Positions 9,081-17,689 of a stretch of DNA of 64,000 nucleotides are shown here, piece by piece. The number at the start of each line of letters is the position of its first letter. Position 1 is the stretch's first letter. The notes below the pieces were generated by a model that saw only the letters and a program-made list of their open reading frames with translations, did not search any database and was not told the DNA's origin. A program made the translations under genes and the position numbers. The DNA lies in the NCBI GenBank assembly GCA_027449545.1, contig DAIDLI010000122.1:1-64000 (forward strand), in the 5' to 3' direction. Origin of the DNA: Acidobacteriaceae bacterium (lineage in GTDB: Bacteria > Acidobacteriota > Terriglobia > Terriglobales > Acidobacteriaceae).

Positions 9081-10196
9081 ATGTCTGCCGAAGTCCTCGA
9101 AGCTGCGATTTACGAATCGGAAGCACGTCATCGGCCTCTTCGCATGAGGCAAATCGGAACTGGAATGCGGCGGTGCATCTCTTGCCTGATGGTCATTGCC
9201 TGCATCGCGCTCTGCGGCGCGCTCAAAGCGCACAGTCCGCAGGCCATTCCTCTCACAGGCGACTATTGGGGAACGCACGATCCTTCGATCATCAAGGCGG
9301 GGAATACGTGGTACGTTTTCGCCACCGGAAAAGCACGCGATGGTGGTCAATTCCAGATTCGCTGCTCAAACGACTTGCGCGCGTGGCGATTCTGCGGGCA
9401 TGTATTCGACGCGATTCCCGATTGGATTCATAGGGAAAGTCCTGAGACGAAGGAATTGTGGGCTCCGGATATCTCCTACGAACAGGGGGAATACCGTCTC
9501 TATTACGCCTATTCGTTGTTCGGAAAGAACATCTCCGGGATCGCCTTGGCAACCAACAAGACTCTGGACCGTTCCCGGCCGGACTATCAGTGGATTGACC
9601 GCGGCCTGGTCTTACGTTCCACCGCGGCCGACGACTACAACGCGATCGATCCCAATTTCGTGACCGACGAGCACCATCATGCCTGGATTGTGTTCGGCAG
9701 CTTTTGGAGTGGAATCAAGCTGCGGCGCCTCAACGATCAGACCGGGCTTGCAGGAGATCCAAAGCTCTATTCGCTGGCCACTCGCATGCGTCCCACCGAT
9801 CCCTCACCGCAGAAGCCTGGACTCCCTCCCGATTGGGAAGCTGTGGAGGCTCCATTCATTGTCCATCACAGCGGCTACTACTATCTGTTTGTCTCGTGGG
9901 ACCTGTGCTGCCGGGGGGTCCACAGTACGTATCGAACGATGGTGGGGCGATCGCGGAAGATCACAGGTCCGTATCTAGACGCCCAAGGAGTTCCCATGGA
10001 GAAAGGCGGTGGAACGCCTTTACTCATTGCGGATAGACGCTGGTTAGGCCCGGGCGGAGAGTCTGTCTTGATGCAATCTCCCGGTCCGGACATCATCGTC
10101 TTCCATGCTTACGACGCGCACACTGGATTGCCGGCGCTGCAAGTCTCGACTTTGGTATGGCAAAGGGGTTGGCCGCACGCCGCGCTCGGGCAGTAG
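9081..10196 (+). CDS. Secreted endo-arabinanase-like GH43
   Basis: A 371-residue second arabinanase-like enzyme. ATG 9081 is chosen because GGAGGAG lies just upstream; an earlier ATG at 8982 would overlap the preceding gene. An N-terminal hydrophobic segment (CISCLMVIACIALCGAL, about 35-52) serves as signal peptide or anchor, behind an unusually long charged N-tail. The catalytic set is conserved: Asp67 (THDPS), Asp190 (AIDPN) and Glu256 (AVEAP). It shares the Trp-Asp-Leu-Cys-Cys block and STYRTMVGRS with its neighbour but lacks the lectin domain. It probably works with that neighbour on arabinan, one enzyme tethered and lectin-bearing and the other with a simple catalytic domain. Confidence 0.85.
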   Translation: MSAEVLEAAIYESEARHRPLRMRQIGTGMRRCISCLMVIACIALCGALKAHSPQAIPLTGDYWGTHDPSIIKAGNTWYVFATGKARDGGQFQIRCSNDLRAWRFCGHVFDAIPDWIHRESPETKELWAPDISYEQGEYRLYYAYSLFGKNISGIALATNKTLDRSRPDYQWIDRGLVLRSTAADDYNAIDPNFVTDEHHHAWIVFGSFWSGIKLRRLNDQTGLAGDPKLYSLATRMRPTDPSPQKPGLPPDWEAVEAPFIVHHSGYYYLFVSWDLCCRGVHSTYRTMVGRSRKITGPYLDAQGVPMEKGGGTPLLIADRRWLGPGGESVLMQSPGPDIIVFHAYDAHTGLPALQVSTLVWQRGWPHAALGQ

Positions 10197-10671
10197 CGGC
10201 ACTCTCGCCAGCGCCGCTGCAAATTGGTTCTTCGGCACATTTTCATCCCCGCATGACGGTCATTCTGGAGCTCCGCGACGACAGCGAATCATTCGCCGCT
10301 GCACCCCGTCCGCATCGAGCCGTCTGCCATGCCACAGCCAGTGGTGCCGCCCCGGCAAATGTGCCGCCTTTGAAAAAGCTTCTCCGATCCATAGGTCCTC
10401 CCGGGCGGCCCTCGCGATGGCAATCGCAGGTGCCGCGGGCGCGTGCAAAATCATTGCCAGAGAAAGGGAGGTCTCTTTAGTCTGGGAATCCGTCAAGGCG
10501 CCAAGCGATCCATAGGCGAAAAATGGCCGGTCTTCGCGAAGCGTAAGACCATACCGCTATTTCGACGCACGTTCGGCCCGTAGAAAGTCTCAGAAGCCGC
10601 TCCATGAAGGCGTTAGATCGGGTGGTATATTTAGGGACCAGGGACCTAGAGCTAGAATCAAAAAGTGATCC
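10197..10671. other. 475-base intergenic region
   Basis: No open frame here has a ribosome site or a recognisable domain. It separates the GH43 pair from the regulator gene, so that gene probably has its own promoter, which I could not define. No clear terminator hairpin was found after 10196. Confidence 0.4.
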
Positions 10672-12720
10672 ATGCCCAATGCCGCTCAACCCGCGACTCA
10701 CGGAGCGGAGAGTCTCACTCCCGAAAAAATCCGACTGGTCCGCGAACACTTGGAAGAGGTTTTGGCCAGCCGCACGATCAGGGGCAGCAAACGGACCCAG
10801 GACTTCCTTGCACTCATCGTAAACCGCGCTTTAGACGGTGAGATCGATAGCCTCCGGGAGCGAATGATTGGGGCGGAATTGTTTCATCGCCCGATCAGCT
10901 ACGACACCGGCAGCGATTCTGTGGTGCGCGTACGCGCCAGCGAAGCGCGCAAAAAGCTTGCGCAGTACTACAGCGCGGAAGCCCGGAACCAGGAGTTGGC
11001 GGTCCGCATCGAGCTACCCAGCGGATCCTATGTTCCCAGATTTCATTTCATCGATTCCAACGACGCTAAGCTCGCCTCCGAATCGGAAGACCGGGGCTCG
11101 GATCCCGACCACAGCGGCATGATCGAAGGCCAGTTCCCGGCGTCCGACGTTGAGCGGAATGCCGGCGATGACCGAGGCACCGCAGTGGAATTGAGCACGG
11201 AGCCGGCCTCTCATGAAAGTTCTGCCACCCAAAGGTCGGCGAAGCTTCTGATCGTTGTGGCTACCGCATTGCTGCTGGCAGCCTTCCTGGGCTCTTTTGG
11301 ATATGAGAGATGGCGGGCAGACCACGTCCCTTCGGCCGGCATTCACTCCATCGCGGTGCTCCCCTTCGATAATCTTTCCGGCATTGCCAATCAAGACTAT
11401 TTTGCCGATGGCCTAACTGAGGAGCTGATTAACGACCTCGGACAGGTTTCCACGCTGCGCATCATTTCGTTCACGTCTTCCATGAGCTTTAAGGGAAGTC
11501 AGAAAACTCTACCTGAGATTGCCCAACAACTCTCTGTGGACGGTGTGGTCGAAGGAGGGGTGCTCCGTGACGGAAACCAAGTGCGGGTTACCGTGCAGTT
11601 GATCGATGCGCGCACCGACCGGCCTGTGTGGGCCAGCAGCTACGACCAGGACATCGGCAGTGTCTTCTCATGGCAGGGCCAGGTGGCCCAATCCATTGCG
11701 GAGGAGATCAGTACCAGGGTGACTCCGCAAGAGCAGGCGCGGCTGCAGCGGCAGCGGCCTGTCGATCCCGGGGCACAGGACATGTACCTGCATGGGCTCG
11801 TCTTGCGCAATGCATCCAACTGTCAGGGCGCAATCGAAGATTTCAAGAAAGCCATCGCGAAAAGCCCGGAATATGCTCAAGCGTGGTCCGGTCTGGCCAC
11901 TTGTTACGGGCTCCTGGGCGAATCGGGGCAGATGCCCTATGACCAGGCCTTCACCCTGCAAAAATCCGCGGCCCAAAAAGCAGTCGCGCTCGATGAATCG
12001 CTTTCTGAGGCACATGCCGAGCTGGGCAACACCGCCATGACGCTGGACCGCAATTGGCCGGAAGCCGCCGCCGAATTCCGGCGGGCGCTGGAACTCAACC
12101 CGAGTTCGGCAACCAACCACGAAAAGTACGCCTTCTATCTGGTTCGCACCGGAAATCCCGACGAGGCCATCGCTCAGATCGAAGAGAGCGTGGAACTCGA
12201 TCCGGTCTCCGGAAGCACGTTCCACTCAGAGGGTTTCATCTACTATTTCGCTCGCCAGTACAATCATGCACTGACGGTCACGCGAACGGTGCGCGGACTC
12301 AATATAGCGCTCCCCGATTGGAACTTCCTGCTGGGAGCGACCTACGCGGCTAAGGGAATGTATGCGGATTCGATTCGGGCCTTCCAACAATCGGGAAACG
12401 GACCTTATACACTCGGTCACCTGGGCAATGTCTATGCGCGCTCCGGAAATGCGGCTGAAGCTCGAAAGATCATCCCGCAACTGCAGGCCGATGTGCAGCG
12501 CAATGGCGTGGGACGATATGAAATTGCATTGGTTTACATCGGACTAGGAGACAAAGATCAGGCATTTCACTGGCTGAACGAGGCTTATCGCGCTCACGAC
12601 GTGGGCCTCGTCTATTTAAAGGTCGACCCGTGCCTCGATCCGTTGCGTTCGGATCCGCGCTTCAAAGACCTGTTGCGACTGCTGGGGATGACCCCAGCAA
12701 GCGTTCCCCAGCCTCTGTAG
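10672..12720 (+). CDS. Membrane regulator: DNA-binding-like N-terminus, TM helix, TolB-like domain, TPR repeats
   Basis: A 682-residue protein in four parts. Residues 1-130 form a basic domain found in many acidobacterial regulators (LRERMIGAELFHRP, DSVVRVRASEARKKL, ELPSGSYVP). Residues about 190-212 form a TM helix (LLIVVATALLLAAFLG). Residues 224-345 form a TolB-N/adenylate-cyclase-associated-like domain (IAVLPFDNLSG, DYFADGLTEELI, VEGGVLRDGNQVRV). Residues about 365-670 hold TPR repeats. The order suggests cytoplasmic DNA binding coupled to an outside sensor, as in CadC-like one-component regulators, but no winged-helix call was tested. It lies downstream of the transporter and GH43 genes and may control them. 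The other regulator of this type is at 54248. Confidence 0.75.
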   Translation: MPNAAQPATHGAESLTPEKIRLVREHLEEVLASRTIRGSKRTQDFLALIVNRALDGEIDSLRERMIGAELFHRPISYDTGSDSVVRVRASEARKKLAQYYSAEARNQELAVRIELPSGSYVPRFHFIDSNDAKLASESEDRGSDPDHSGMIEGQFPASDVERNAGDDRGTAVELSTEPASHESSATQRSAKLLIVVATALLLAAFLGSFGYERWRADHVPSAGIHSIAVLPFDNLSGIANQDYFADGLTEELINDLGQVSTLRIISFTSSMSFKGSQKTLPEIAQQLSVDGVVEGGVLRDGNQVRVTVQLIDARTDRPVWASSYDQDIGSVFSWQGQVAQSIAEEISTRVTPQEQARLQRQRPVDPGAQDMYLHGLVLRNASNCQGAIEDFKKAIAKSPEYAQAWSGLATCYGLLGESGQMPYDQAFTLQKSAAQKAVALDESLSEAHAELGNTAMTLDRNWPEAAAEFRRALELNPSSATNHEKYAFYLVRTGNPDEAIAQIEESVELDPVSGSTFHSEGFIYYFARQYNHALTVTRTVRGLNIALPDWNFLLGATYAAKGMYADSIRAFQQSGNGPYTLGHLGNVYARSGNAAEARKIIPQLQADVQRNGVGRYEIALVYIGLGDKDQAFHWLNEAYRAHDVGLVYLKVDPCLDPLRSDPRFKDLLRLLGMTPASVPQPL

Positions 12721-12806
12721 GGCGGTAGACCTGTTCACCGACCCTCAATTGTGTGGCCCACGTACACACCGGCCAATAGAATTGTGGTTCCTCCTCGCAC
12801 GTGCGC

Positions 12807-13532
12807 TCACTCTGCCGAGATCGATGCTTCCATCTGAATCGCTCGCGGAAACAGGATGTTGTTTTCCAGATGGACATGCCGGTGCAGATCGCGCTCAAAT
12901 TCGCGCAGGCCATCGTAGAACGCACGATAGGCCGTACAGGCGTATTCCGGAGCGATGAAATTTTGGCTCAAGCTTCGGATTTCGGCAAGCAGAACGCCGG
13001 CATGATCGTGTTCACGGACGAGCAGATCGACAGGATTGCCGAGTGAACTACGCGACTCCACCGGTTCGGCGCTGTCACTCCCCTGTTGCCCTTCCAGCTT
13101 CTCCACCATCGGGAATACGAAGATCTCTTCCTCTGCCAGATGATCCGTTAACTCCTCGGCGAGGTGGGCGAGCTTCGATTGAATTACGACCAGCTCGGGA
13201 TTCGTGCCTCCATGCACGTTGACGACCTTCGCGGCCAGCCCGGATAAGCGCGGAAGCTCTCTCTTGCAATAGGCGTGATGCGTCGTCACGATGTAGTCTG
13301 TCAAGCTCGCGAGAGGCTCTTTTGCCCAGTCCCTCGCGGGTGCCGTCTCGTCACGGCAGGCTGCTTCAAGAGCAGCGATGACCGTGTCGACGTCGATGTC
13401 CTTGGCAGCGCATGCGTCGGCGAGTGGTTTGCCCCCTCCACAGCAGTACTCAATTCCAAATTGTTCGAAAACCCGGACGGACGCCGGCTGCGTTCGCGCA
13501 ATCTCCCGAATCGTCTGTGTTGAAGCTGTCAT
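12807..13532 (-). CDS. ric: Iron-sulfur cluster repair di-iron protein (RIC/YtfE/ScdA)
   Basis: Cytoplasmic di-iron protein that helps repair iron-sulfur clusters damaged by nitric oxide or peroxide, 241 residues. The N-terminal ScdA_N domain carries the Cys-Cys-Gly-Gly-Gly signature (FGIEYCCGGG, residues 24-33). The hemerythrin-like four-helix part supplies the iron ligands in YIVTTHHAYCKREL, HLAEELTDHLAEEEIF, REHDHAG and LHRHVHLENNILFPR. ATG 13532 is preferred over an ATG four codons earlier because the GGAGGAG overlapping that earlier codon is its ribosome site. It diverges from a universal stress protein gene. Confidence 0.92.
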   Translation of the reverse strand: MTASTQTIREIARTQPASVRVFEQFGIEYCCGGGKPLADACAAKDIDVDTVIAALEAACRDETAPARDWAKEPLASLTDYIVTTHHAYCKRELPRLSGLAAKVVNVHGGTNPELVVIQSKLAHLAEELTDHLAEEEIFVFPMVEKLEGQQGSDSAEPVESRSSLGNPVDLLVREHDHAGVLLAEIRSLSQNFIAPEYACTAYRAFYDGLREFERDLHRHVHLENNILFPRAIQMEASISAE

Positions 13533-13603
13533 GTTCTCCTCCATGAAGCACGGTTGATGTCAGTTTTGCGAAACCAGGATCGCAGAACAACGGTATGTTT
13601 GTA

Positions 13604-13647
13604 CGCTTTCGAGGGAGTTGCGTAATCTCCCGCTCCTTTCGAAAGCG
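13604..13647. promoter_or_regulatory. Inverted repeat in the ric/usp divergent region
   Basis: CGCTTTCGA (13604-13612) and TCGAAAGCG (13639-13647) are perfect 9-base arms separated by 26 bases, placed between the divergent ric and universal-stress genes. It could be a paired operator for a common regulator. It does not match the FNR or NorR sites I know. Confidence 0.4.
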
Positions 13648-13831
13648 ACGCTCTTGCGATCCGGCAACTGACCGTCCAGGCTGTAAATGTGGGTCCTGGT
13701 CCTGAAATGTTCATCCTCCCTCTGGTGATAAATGAACCATTGTCGATGCGTGCCGCAGTCAGCCATCGTGAGGACATCAGACCACGGTTGTTGCCATAGG
13801 GCGCGATGCCCTGAGGCTGAGGGAGGCATTC

Positions 13832-14689
13832 ATGTTAGCCAACGACACAGCTACGTCACGCATTGCAGGCAAGGTCAATTCCCTGATTTCGAACATTCTT
13901 GTCCCCATCGACTTTTCGAAACGCTGCGCGCAGGCTGCGACCTTTGCGGTGGGCCTGGCGCGGCAATTGGATGCCAAGGTCACCCTTCTTCACGTGGAAC
14001 GGCCCATTGAGGATGACCACTACTGGAATCGCGAAACGGCACGTTGGGCAAAAGAGGAATTGGCTCGAATTCTCCCGGAATTTTCCCGGGATTCCAACGT
14101 GCAGCGCGTCGTCAGCATGCATCCGAGCATCGCCAACGGCATTCTGCGCTTTTCGTACGAACATGATTTCGACCTGATCGCAATGCCAACTCACGGCTAC
14201 GGTGCGATTCGAAAGGCATTGCTGGGATCGGTGACTGCGACGGTGCTGCGTGCTGCACCCTGTCCCGTGTGGACAAGTTCGCAGCCGCGCATGCACCTCG
14301 ATCCGAAGCATCCCAATCTGCAGCGCATCCTTTGTGCAGTCAATTCGGCGACGGAGGTGGATCCCACGTCCGCCGCCGACGGCTCCAAGGCGCTATCGTG
14401 GGCCGCGGAGCTGGCTTCTGTGCTGGATGCGAGATTGTATGTTGCATGGAGCCGGGAAAGCTTGTCGGAAACGCGCGAACAGATCGACCGATTAGAGGAT
14501 GCATTCGACATTTCGGCGGAAACTGTGACTGAACCTGGGAATGTTCCGGATGCCTTGCGCCATACTGCTGCTCAACTCCGATCGGATCTGCTGGTTGTCA
14601 GCAGAGAGTTCGGAAACCCGCTGGAAGAATCGCGCTTGGACACATATGAAGTAGTTCGTGAATCCCCATGTCCTGTGGTGAGTATGTGA
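13832..14689 (+). CDS. Universal stress protein, two UspA domains
   Basis: A 285-residue tandem-Usp protein, cytoplasmic, probably nucleotide-binding. ATG 13832 follows GGGAGG. The first Usp domain (NILVPIDFSKRCAQAATFAVG to about residue 150) keeps the ATP-binding loop, with Gly-Tyr-Gly and a later GSVTATVLRAAPCPV. The second (about 160-285, RILCAVNSATE onward to SPCPVVSM) is more divergent. Proteins of this type respond to oxygen limitation or general stress. Its neighbours (ric, PAS-LuxR regulator, cupin, DUF488) support a stress role. Confidence 0.88.
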   Translation: MLANDTATSRIAGKVNSLISNILVPIDFSKRCAQAATFAVGLARQLDAKVTLLHVERPIEDDHYWNRETARWAKEELARILPEFSRDSNVQRVVSMHPSIANGILRFSYEHDFDLIAMPTHGYGAIRKALLGSVTATVLRAAPCPVWTSSQPRMHLDPKHPNLQRILCAVNSATEVDPTSAADGSKALSWAAELASVLDARLYVAWSRESLSETREQIDRLEDAFDISAETVTEPGNVPDALRHTAAQLRSDLLVVSREFGNPLEESRLDTYEVVRESPCPVVSM

Positions 14690-14755
14690 GTCTTGCCCCA
14701 GCAGCTAAGAAAGGATACCGAAAGCCTGCGCGCGGGGCACCAAGGAGGAAATCTC

Positions 14756-14914
14756 ATGAGGCTGCCGTTCAATCTCGGAGACTCAAGCCATCGCGATCCC
14801 GAAGGCCGCGCCATCGATGAGCAAAGCTTAGTTCAGATTCGCGAGAAGATGCTGACAAGACGCTCGCCGATTCGTTTCCGGCGAGCGACCCCCATCGTCC
14901 AATCCCGCACCTAG
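14756..14914 (+). CDS. Small hypothetical protein (52 aa)
   Basis: Short basic protein starting MRLPFNLGDSSH. It is supported mainly by a strong ribosome site (AAGGAGG, eight bases before ATG 14756) and by close placement 66 bases after the universal stress gene. A CEBA-type search was not possible; I recognise no family. A hairpin overlaps its 3' end, so the real end could differ or the frame could be spurious. Confidence 0.4.
   Translation: MRLPFNLGDSSHRDPEGRAIDEQSLVQIREKMLTRRSPIRFRRATPIVQSRT
14861..14887. terminator. Hairpin between convergent usp and luxR-type genes
   Basis: CGCTCGCCG (14861-14869) pairs perfectly with CGGCGAGCG (14879-14887) around a 9-base loop. It has no T-run. It is placed downstream of the universal stress gene and upstream of the convergent gene end at 15044, so it could act for transcription from the left. 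Confidence 0.4.
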
Positions 14915-15043
14915 CATGGATTCCTCCGCGCATTGAACCCGGTAGCAGCGTTACAGGAGCTTGGGTGGCGCGGGCATTCGCATCGGGGCGTGAGGGACAG
15001 GATGGCGAGAGCTTGGTTTGCTACGCGCTATCCCGATCGCGGA

Positions 15044-15697
15044 TCAGATCAGGCGACGATGCAGGGCGTGAGTGACAGCCTCGAGCCGATTGTGGGTACG
15101 CAGCTTCTTGTTGATGTGATGGAGATGATTGCGCAGTGTCTGTGGGCTGATTCCGAGCGCCTTCGAGATGCGCGAAGCGTCGTTTCCGGCTGCGAACATT
15201 CGTAAAATCTCGAGTTCCTGAGAGGACAAGGGAGCAACTGGGGCCGCCCCGCTCATGGTACTTTCGAGACTTGCCACATCATGTGAGATCGCGATCATCT
15301 TGTGAAAGACCTCTTCGCGCTTCTTCTGCTCACTGATATCGCGCGCGAGATGGACAAGAAGCGTGCTCTGTGTCCGGCGGTTCAAGTAGGAGATGGTTGA
15401 AATATTCACCCACTTTCGTTCGCCGGTAGCCGTCGTCACATTCAGGTCGAAATTCGGCATGGGCTGCGCTTTCAGTGTGCATTGCAGTTCCACGCACCGT
15501 TCATGGCAGACCTCGGTGCCAAGCGCCCCGACACCGTGGAGCAGTTCCGAGCACGTCTTGCCGAGTACCTGCTCGGCCGGGTATCCAAAGATATCCTGGG
15601 CGGCGTGGTTCCAAAACCAGATTTCGCCTGTCTCCCGCACCGCAAATGCGCCGTCAGACGCCCCTTCGAGAAAGGCAAACAGTTCAGCTTCCAGCAT
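15044..15697 (-). CDS. PAS-domain LuxR-family transcriptional regulator
   Basis: A 217-residue cytoplasmic regulator. A PAS fold occupies residues 5-115 (GASDGAFAVRETGEIWFWN, DIFGYPAEQVLGK), followed by a linker helix. A C-terminal LuxR-type helix-turn-helix (LSSQELEILRMFAAGNDASRI, SPQTLRNHLHHINKKL) spans about 152-217. Two cysteines in GTEVCHERCVELQC are notable and could bind metal or sense redox state. There is no receiver domain, so it is a one-component sensor. ATG 15697 is chosen, with GAGG seven bases upstream; a GTG lies two codons earlier. It sits in the stress gene group. Confidence 0.85.
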   Translation of the reverse strand: MLEAELFAFLEGASDGAFAVRETGEIWFWNHAAQDIFGYPAEQVLGKTCSELLHGVGALGTEVCHERCVELQCTLKAQPMPNFDLNVTTATGERKWVNISTISYLNRRTQSTLLVHLARDISEQKKREEVFHKMIAISHDVASLESTMSGAAPVAPLSSQELEILRMFAAGNDASRISKALGISPQTLRNHLHHINKKLRTHNRLEAVTHALHRRLI

Positions 15698-16192
15698 GTT
15701 CACACCTCAAGCCTCAGGACCGCTTCCCAGGCGTCATGACTGGAGAATTGCGCTCTCAGCTTGTCCGGGGCAGTGACTTTTGTCGCATGGCATCGATTCC
15801 ATCGGTTCCCAAGCCTCTACGCAGAGGAGTGAATCCCACTCTGCTCAATGTATACAGGATTCGGCAGATCGGTAGTCAACGGTGTGGGGACGAATCAATG
15901 GATGTGATCAGTGATCCAGGCTATGCTCAAATGCTGCAATGATCTTTTCGACGGATACTATGCAAAAGTGCTCCAACTCCTCGTTCAGTGCAGAACTTTT
16001 GCCTCGGCTTCGACCACCGCATCATTGATGGCGCAGATGCCGGCAGGTTTATGAGTGAGTTCAAAAGATCTCTAGAGGAATGGAATTAGGAAATCGACTG
16101 GCCACGCCGTCAGGCAAGCAATCGGGGATCTCTTCCAGCAGACCGAACTGACGAGTAAAAACAGGCAGCCAGGCCGCCGCTGATGGGGATTC
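15698..16192. other. 495-base intergenic region
   Basis: No gene is supported. The part nearest 15700 should hold the promoter of the PAS-LuxR gene. Open frames here on the plus strand are the antisense shadow of that gene running on. Confidence 0.35.
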
Positions 16193-16594
16193 CTATTCTT
16201 TCGACGCCGTATCCGGCCACGCGATGGTGAGCAGAAACGCACTCTCTTCTACGGCTTCCACGTCGTGTTCCAGGCAGCGGTCGAGCGTCAGAAGTTCACC
16301 AGGATCGAGTTCCTCAATGCGATCCTCCGGAAGATGGACGCGGATCTTCCCTTGAAGAATGTGAATGGAGATAGGCCCCTCCGCTCGATGCTGGCTCATG
16401 TAGCTTCCCGGCTTCATGCGCACCAGAACAATGCGGAACTCGTTGTACTTTGTCAGGGTTTCTGAACTCCGTCCGGATTCGCGCTGCCACGAAGGCGCTT
16501 GCTTTAGCTTTTCTAGCTCCTTGCCAATATTGACCCGGATTACTTCCGCCTCGAGTCCTGGGAGGCGTGTCAGGTGTGCTCCTTGGCTGCTCAT
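16193..16594 (-). CDS. Cupin-domain protein
   Basis: A 133-residue single-domain cupin, probably cytoplasmic. The second half carries the barrel motifs: GSYMSQHRAEGPISIHILQG (motif 1, with His at the metal position but only part of the usual His set) and DPGELLTLDRCLEHDVEA (motif 2, His retained). GGAGGGAGGA precedes the ATG. Small cupins of this kind are often found with RIC/hemerythrin and DUF488 genes in hypoxia or nitrosative stress loci; the substrate is unknown. Confidence 0.8.
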   Translation of the reverse strand: MSSQGAHLTRLPGLEAEVIRVNIGKELEKLKQAPSWQRESGRSSETLTKYNEFRIVLVRMKPGSYMSQHRAEGPISIHILQGKIRVHLPEDRIEELDPGELLTLDRCLEHDVEAVEESAFLLTIAWPDTASKE

Positions 16595-16748
16595 GAAAGA
16601 TTCCTCCCTCCGAAAAGGCTGTCACCGCCTTGTCCGTACGGCGATCCATTTCGAGACTAGGCCTGAGGCCGGGAATGGGAAATAGTTCGAATGTCCTAAA
16701 CATGCATACAACTGTACCTCCCGTGCTTCCTGCAGCGAATGAGACGCA

Positions 16749-17141
16749 CTACTGCAGACACAGGCACGATGAAGGTTCCGACGGGCAGAGCAGATGCTGA
16801 ATGAATTCCCTGAGTGCGACCGCGTTGTTGTGTGTGCCGTCGTGTGAGCTGTAAAGGAGCGTCACGGCACCGTGATGAGCGGCATTGAGGATCGGAGACA
16901 AACCCTCTTCGCGATGTTTCAGCTCTGCAAAGTATCGTCTCCGAAACTCATCCCAGCGCTGCGGGTCATGATGGAACCATTTGCGCAGTTCCGGACTCGG
17001 CGCGGCATCCTTGAGCCACTGAACCTCAGCCAAGTCGGCCTTGGCAACACCCCGGGGCCACAACCGCTCTACCAGAAAGCGAGCTCCATCCTCCTCGCTC
17101 GGCGGGTCGTACACTCGCTTTAGCTGCAACCTGATTTCCAC
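16749..17141 (-). CDS. DUF488 family protein
   Basis: About 130 residues. The family signature is clear: RVYDPPSEEDGARFLVERLWPRG, then WLKDAAPSPELRKWFHHDP and WDEFRRRYFAEL. The function is uncharacterised. I start at GTG 17141, preceded by GGGAGG; an upstream ATG at 17216 would add 25 residues of unlike composition. It is the last gene of the stress set, transcribed in the same direction as the cupin. Confidence 0.85.
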   Translation of the reverse strand: MEIRLQLKRVYDPPSEEDGARFLVERLWPRGVAKADLAEVQWLKDAAPSPELRKWFHHDPQRWDEFRRRYFAELKHREEGLSPILNAAHHGAVTLLYSSHDGTHNNAVALREFIQHLLCPSEPSSCLCLQ

Positions 17142-17689
17142 CTTCGTCACCTCCCGCTTGAACGGCTCTCTCTTCCGAGCTTCTTCCCATGAGATCGAGC
17201 AGGATGATTGTGCCACCGTCGCCGAAGACTACATCGGGTGGAGCAATCGTGCCCTTCAAATAGAGGATGATCGTAGCTGAGGTTGCGGGCAATGAATCAT
17301 CCGTACCGTTCCGATGACAGATGTTGATTTCGGCCTCCTGGCCCTGTCCCGGCCTGTGTGAACCGCCCGGCATGCCCAGCATTCGAGTTTATCGTGCGTC
17401 CGCAAGCCGAATACTCCAGCTGTGCGACGGGAACACGGACATTTCACGTACGTTCCGCGCGCAAACTGAAAAGGCCGCTCATCTACCGGATTCAGGCCAT
17501 GATTCTGGAAAATGCGACGGCCGCCTCCTCAGTTGCCGAGTCGGGGAGGCCCGCTATGAACAGACGCTCGGTAATATCCAATGTTGGATTCCACTTGCCC
17601 CCTGCCCTATTAACCTGAGTTGAGAGCGGTCGTGCTTCATCTATGACCAGCCGCCTCCCGCCTTAATACAACGTCTTTATGACTCAGGC
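17142..17689. other. Roughly 550-base region without a supported gene
   Basis: Several short plus-strand frames overlap here with no ribosome site or recognisable domain. No terminator was recognised after the sulfatase stop at 17690. Confidence 0.35.

Noticed and set aside
13545-13831. FNR or NO-regulator box in the ric/usp region
   Set aside because: No TTGAT-N4-ATCAA or similar site was found; only the unrelated inverted repeat is clear.
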